Shown here: positions 61,777-64,000 of the stretch, one piece after another | Position numbering within the stretch: the stretch's first letter is position 1 | Layout of the letters: each line of letters starts with the position of its first letter | Assembly: GCF_033807715.1 (NCBI RefSeq) | Contig: NC_084587.1 | Location: 26,775,017-26,839,016 of the forward strand | DNA: 64,000 nt | Source: Cololabis saira | Lineage: Eukaryota > Chordata > Actinopteri > Beloniformes > Belonidae | Direction of reading: 5' to 3' | Position numbers and translations under genes: made by a program | Notes under the pieces: generated by a model | Database searches by the model: none | What the model saw: the letters and a program-made list of their open reading frames with translations, nothing else | What the model was told of the DNA's origin: nothing

Positions 61777-62667
61777 GGGCCTGATTTACTAAGATCCTAA
61801 ATAAAGAGTACTAAATTGCGTGTGCACTGAAAAAGTTTGCACGTGCTGTTGTTGTGTGTTTTGCGGGTGATCAACTAAGAATGCTTGCGCAATTGATAAC
61901 AGGTGCAAACTGCAGTATTTAAATGAGGTGTTGCGTGTCTTACGGTTTGCGCCATGGAGAGTCTGGATGGAAAGCAGGATAGTCGCAAGCGCAAAATGAA
62001 ATTTGACGAGTTGGAGTTAGAGATATTAGTGGAAGAGGCAAATAAACACATTCATGAACTACAGCAAAGAAATTTAAACATTACCAAAAGAAACGCAATA
62101 TGGGAGAAAATCTGCGATAGAATAAATGCAGTTGGTAAGAAAAAAAGAACGGCAGATGAGGTTAAAAGAAGGCGGCAAGATATAAGGCGAAGAACTAAAG
62201 AAAAAGTGGCCTTTAATAAAACTTGTGCAACCATTTTTAAAATAGCATGCAGCAGAATAAAGACTCTCTCTCTGCGTATTCTTTGATTTTGTCGCCTCCT
62301 TGCCACAATAACAGCAGCCATCGGTGCGTAATGCTGGGCAGATTAGCACCTTCCTTTCGAACGTATTAAATACAGACGCAATCACAATCCCCGCAATAAC
62401 TTTCAGGCTTGGTAAATCTCATTGCGTGTGGTAAATGAACCTATTTGCATTTTCCCCTCCCAGTATTTAGCGCTTTCTGGCGGGTACGCCCCATATTGAT
62501 TATTCATCAGGGCAAAAGTACTAAATGAACAGCGTGTGCTATTTTGCTAATTTGAGAGGCACATTCCTCTTTGCACGCTGTTAGTAGATCAGCTTGCACA
62601 TTGGTTTGCGGGTGATGTCAAGTTTGCACACGTTTTTACGCACGCAAACCTTTAGTAAATCAGGCCC
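61777..62667 (+). mobile_element. PIF/Harbinger-type element, copy 2 (short form)
   Basis: 891 bp with inverted termini GGGCCTGATTTACTAA and TTTAGTAAATCAGGCCC, flanked by TAA on both sides (61774-61776 and 62668-62670), the 3-bp target typical of PIF/Harbinger. It retains only the Myb-like accessory gene. The DDE nuclease gene is absent, so it needs a helper. It is inserted at the end of the dispersed repeat 61461-61773. Confidence 0.8.
61954..62286 (+). CDS. Myb/SANT-like DNA-binding protein of Harbinger element
   Basis: Intact ORF of 110 codons. Harbinger elements usually encode two proteins: a DDE nuclease and a Myb-like partner that binds the element ends and brings the nuclease to the nucleus. 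This one fits the partner. Residues 11-16 (RKRKMK) are a basic cluster that could be a nuclear signal. Residues 16-85 form a three-helix Myb/SANT-like domain with W50 in NAIWEKICDRIN and a basic third helix around TADEVKRRRQDI (67-77). The C-terminal part (KTCATIFKIACSR...) is unlike the family and may be read-through of the internal deletion that removed the nuclease. The ATG context GCGCCATGG is good. The related copy at 53039-53197 is broken. Whether it is expressed is unknown. Confidence 0.65.
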   Translation: MESLDGKQDSRKRKMKFDELELEILVEEANKHIHELQQRNLNITKRNAIWEKICDRINAVGKKKRTADEVKRRRQDIRRRTKEKVAFNKTCATIFKIACSRIKTLSLRIL

Positions 62668-62743
62668 TAAGTGTGTAAAGGAACAGGGATTCATTGTTAG
62701 TGTCCGATGGAACTTGCTGCACATTATTCTATATGATCAGACA

Positions 62744-63104
62744 CTTTTTTTCCGACAAAAAGAGGGCCTTTTTGCCCCCCTAAACGTGCCCCAAAAGTCA
62801 TCAAATTTTGCATGCAAGCCAGGCCTGGCGAAAAATTTGATATTTAATGGTTTGCATTAATGGGCGTGGCCTAATGGCTCAACAGCCATTAGAAAACTTC
62901 GTGCCTCAAACCCCACAATACGGTTTGACGTACATGCACGAAAATTGGTACACACCTGTATCATGTCGCAACTTAAAGAAAAGTCTCTTGGCGACATGGC
63001 CGAACCCGGCCATTTTGAATTAATCGTGTAATTTTTGCGCAATTTATGCCATTTCTTCGGCCGTTTCTTCGCCCGAACCGTAACGTGAACCCAGGTGTGT
63101 TATA
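62744..63104 (-). repeat. Inverted fragment of the array element
   Basis: Reverse complement of an end module (CTTTTTGCCCCCCTAAACGT) through the TTGCATTAATGGGCGTGGCC and GACTTTTCTTTAAG-type motifs to GGTTCACGTTACGGTTCGGG. It is interrupted at GTGTGTTATA by the Tc1-like element. It lies about 16.7 kb from the main block and in opposite orientation. No head or tail visible. Confidence 0.85.
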
Positions 63105-64000
63105 CAGTATATCTCAAAAGTGAGTACACCCTTTAGATTTTTGCAAATATTCTGTCATATCTTTTCAGGGGATAACACTATCTTAATGAAACTTTGATAT
63201 AACTTAACGTAGTCAGTGTGCTGCTTGAATAACAGTATAGATTTATTGTCCTTTGAAAATTACTCAGTACACAGCTGTTAATGTTTAAACAGCTGGCAAC
63301 AAAAGTGAGTACACCCCATAGTGAACATGTCCTAATTGTGCCCAATGATGTTGTTTTCCCGCCCTGGTGTCATGCGACTCGTTAGTGTTACAAGGATTCA
63401 GGTGTAAATGATAAGCAAGGCTGTTAAATTTGGTGTTTTGGGCACGATTCTCTCTGAATGCTGGACAACATGGCACCTCATGGCTAAGAACTCTCTGAGC
63501 GGCTGAAAAAAAGGGTTATTGCGCTTCACAAAGATGGCCTTGGCTATAAGAAGATTGCCAACACTATGAAAATGAGTTGCAGCACAGCTAAGATCATACA
63601 GCGGTTTTCCAGGACAGGTTCCACTCGGAACAGGCCTTGCCAGGGTCGACCAAAGAAGTTGAGTCCACGTGCTCAGCATCATATCCAGAGGTTGGTTTCC
63701 AAAAATAGACGTGCGAGTGCTTCCAGCATTGCTGCAGAGGTTGCAGAAGTGGGATGTCAGCCTGTCAGTGCCCAGACCATACGCCGCACACTGCATCAAA
63801 TCGGTTTGTATGGCCGTCGCCCCAGACAGAAGCCTCTTCTGAAACCGATGCATAAGAAAACCCGCAAACAGTTTGCTGAAGACAATGAATCCAAGAACAT
63901 GAGTTACTGGAACCATGTCCTATGGTCTGATGAGACCAAAATAAACCTGTTTGGGTCAGATGGTGCCCGGCGTGTGTGGCGGCACCCTGGTGAGGAGTAC
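63105..64000 (+). mobile_element. Tc1-like transposon, 3' part beyond window
   Basis: It begins with CAGTATATCTCAAAAG directly after a TA in the array sequence. The direct repeat AAAAGTGAGTACACCC occurs at 63117 and again at 63301, the IR/DR layout of many fish Tc1 elements with binding sites at outer and inner positions. The transposase gene follows on the + strand and runs off the edge. Confidence 0.9.
63470..64000 (+). pseudogene. Tc1-like transposase, N-terminal part, one nonsense codon
   Basis: The likely start is ATG at 63470 (MAPHG), but codon 6 is TAA (63485-63487), where AAA (Lys) would be expected from the context. After it 171 codons are open to the window edge. Visible domains: first helix-turn-helix of the paired type (about residues 7-55, LSERLKKRVIALHKDGLGYK), an AT-hook-like GRPKK (about 77-81), a second helix-turn-helix (RRASASSIAAEVA region), and the first catalytic aspartate in LWSDETKINLFG (about residue 154). 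The other catalytic residues would lie outside. Initiation at an internal ATG would lose the first helix-turn-helix. It looks like a young, recently silenced copy. Confidence 0.85.

Noticed and set aside
63398..63916. 172-residue minus-strand ORF
   Set aside because: Antisense shadow of the Tc1-like transposase on the + strand.

Overview
The window looks like teleost fish genomic DNA. The evidence is the mixture of dispersed families: Tc1/mariner elements including a Sleeping Beauty/Tdr1-like relic, pogo-like, PIF/Harbinger and T2/Kolobok-type elements, fish-type L1 and other LINE 3' ends, and long TG, TA and CCAT microsatellites. I found no host protein-coding gene that I can defend and no rRNA or functional tRNA gene. 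Nearly everything recognisable is mobile or repetitive DNA.

Layout. (1) 1-6255, 18361-21065 and 21757-46022 are three blocks of one modular repeat family, all on the + strand, about 33 kb in total; a fourth, inverted fragment lies at 62744-63104. A complete copy (18361-21065) has a head (palindrome GCTGCAAGCAGC, then GGGCCCTCGCAC), short head modules carrying CCAAT and GC boxes, longer body modules of about 290, 356 and 458 bp, an (AAT)n linker and a tail of about 50 bp that folds as a hairpin ending CCCTAA. Some copies also hold a 'type-B' module: a minus-strand tRNA-like stretch, an AT-rich stretch and 3-7 copies of a 42-bp unit with an inverted CCAAT box plus GC box, often with a CRE upstream and a TATA-like box downstream. 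(2) 6300-17600 is single-copy-looking AT-rich DNA with a decayed Tdr1-like transposon, LINE 3' ends, microsatellites and a T2/Kolobok-like MITE that itself carries a second MITE. (3) 17596-21756 is a minus-strand L1 cut in two by one complete array element; removing that element restores the L1 reading frame. (4) 46025-61460 is mostly anonymous DNA with a pogo-like remnant, a second T2/Kolobok-like MITE, a Tc1/mariner relic and a Harbinger copy. (5) 61461-64000 is a nest of a dispersed repeat, a Harbinger element with an intact Myb/SANT-like ORF, an inverted array fragment and a Tc1-like transposon running off the window.

How it fits together. In the 24-kb block the order of heads and tails reads like nested brackets: 10 heads and 9 tails, with the one surplus head explained by an apparently exact 1954-bp tandem duplication. 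The simplest reading is repeated insertion of new copies into the (AAT)n linker just before the tail of older copies, followed by local duplication or conversion. The termini (subterminal inverted repeats, 3' hairpin, CTAA end, insertion into AATT) suggest a non-autonomous Helitron/Helentron-like element, but this is inference. The many ORFs in the array are by-products of repeats whose period is a multiple of three, not genes.
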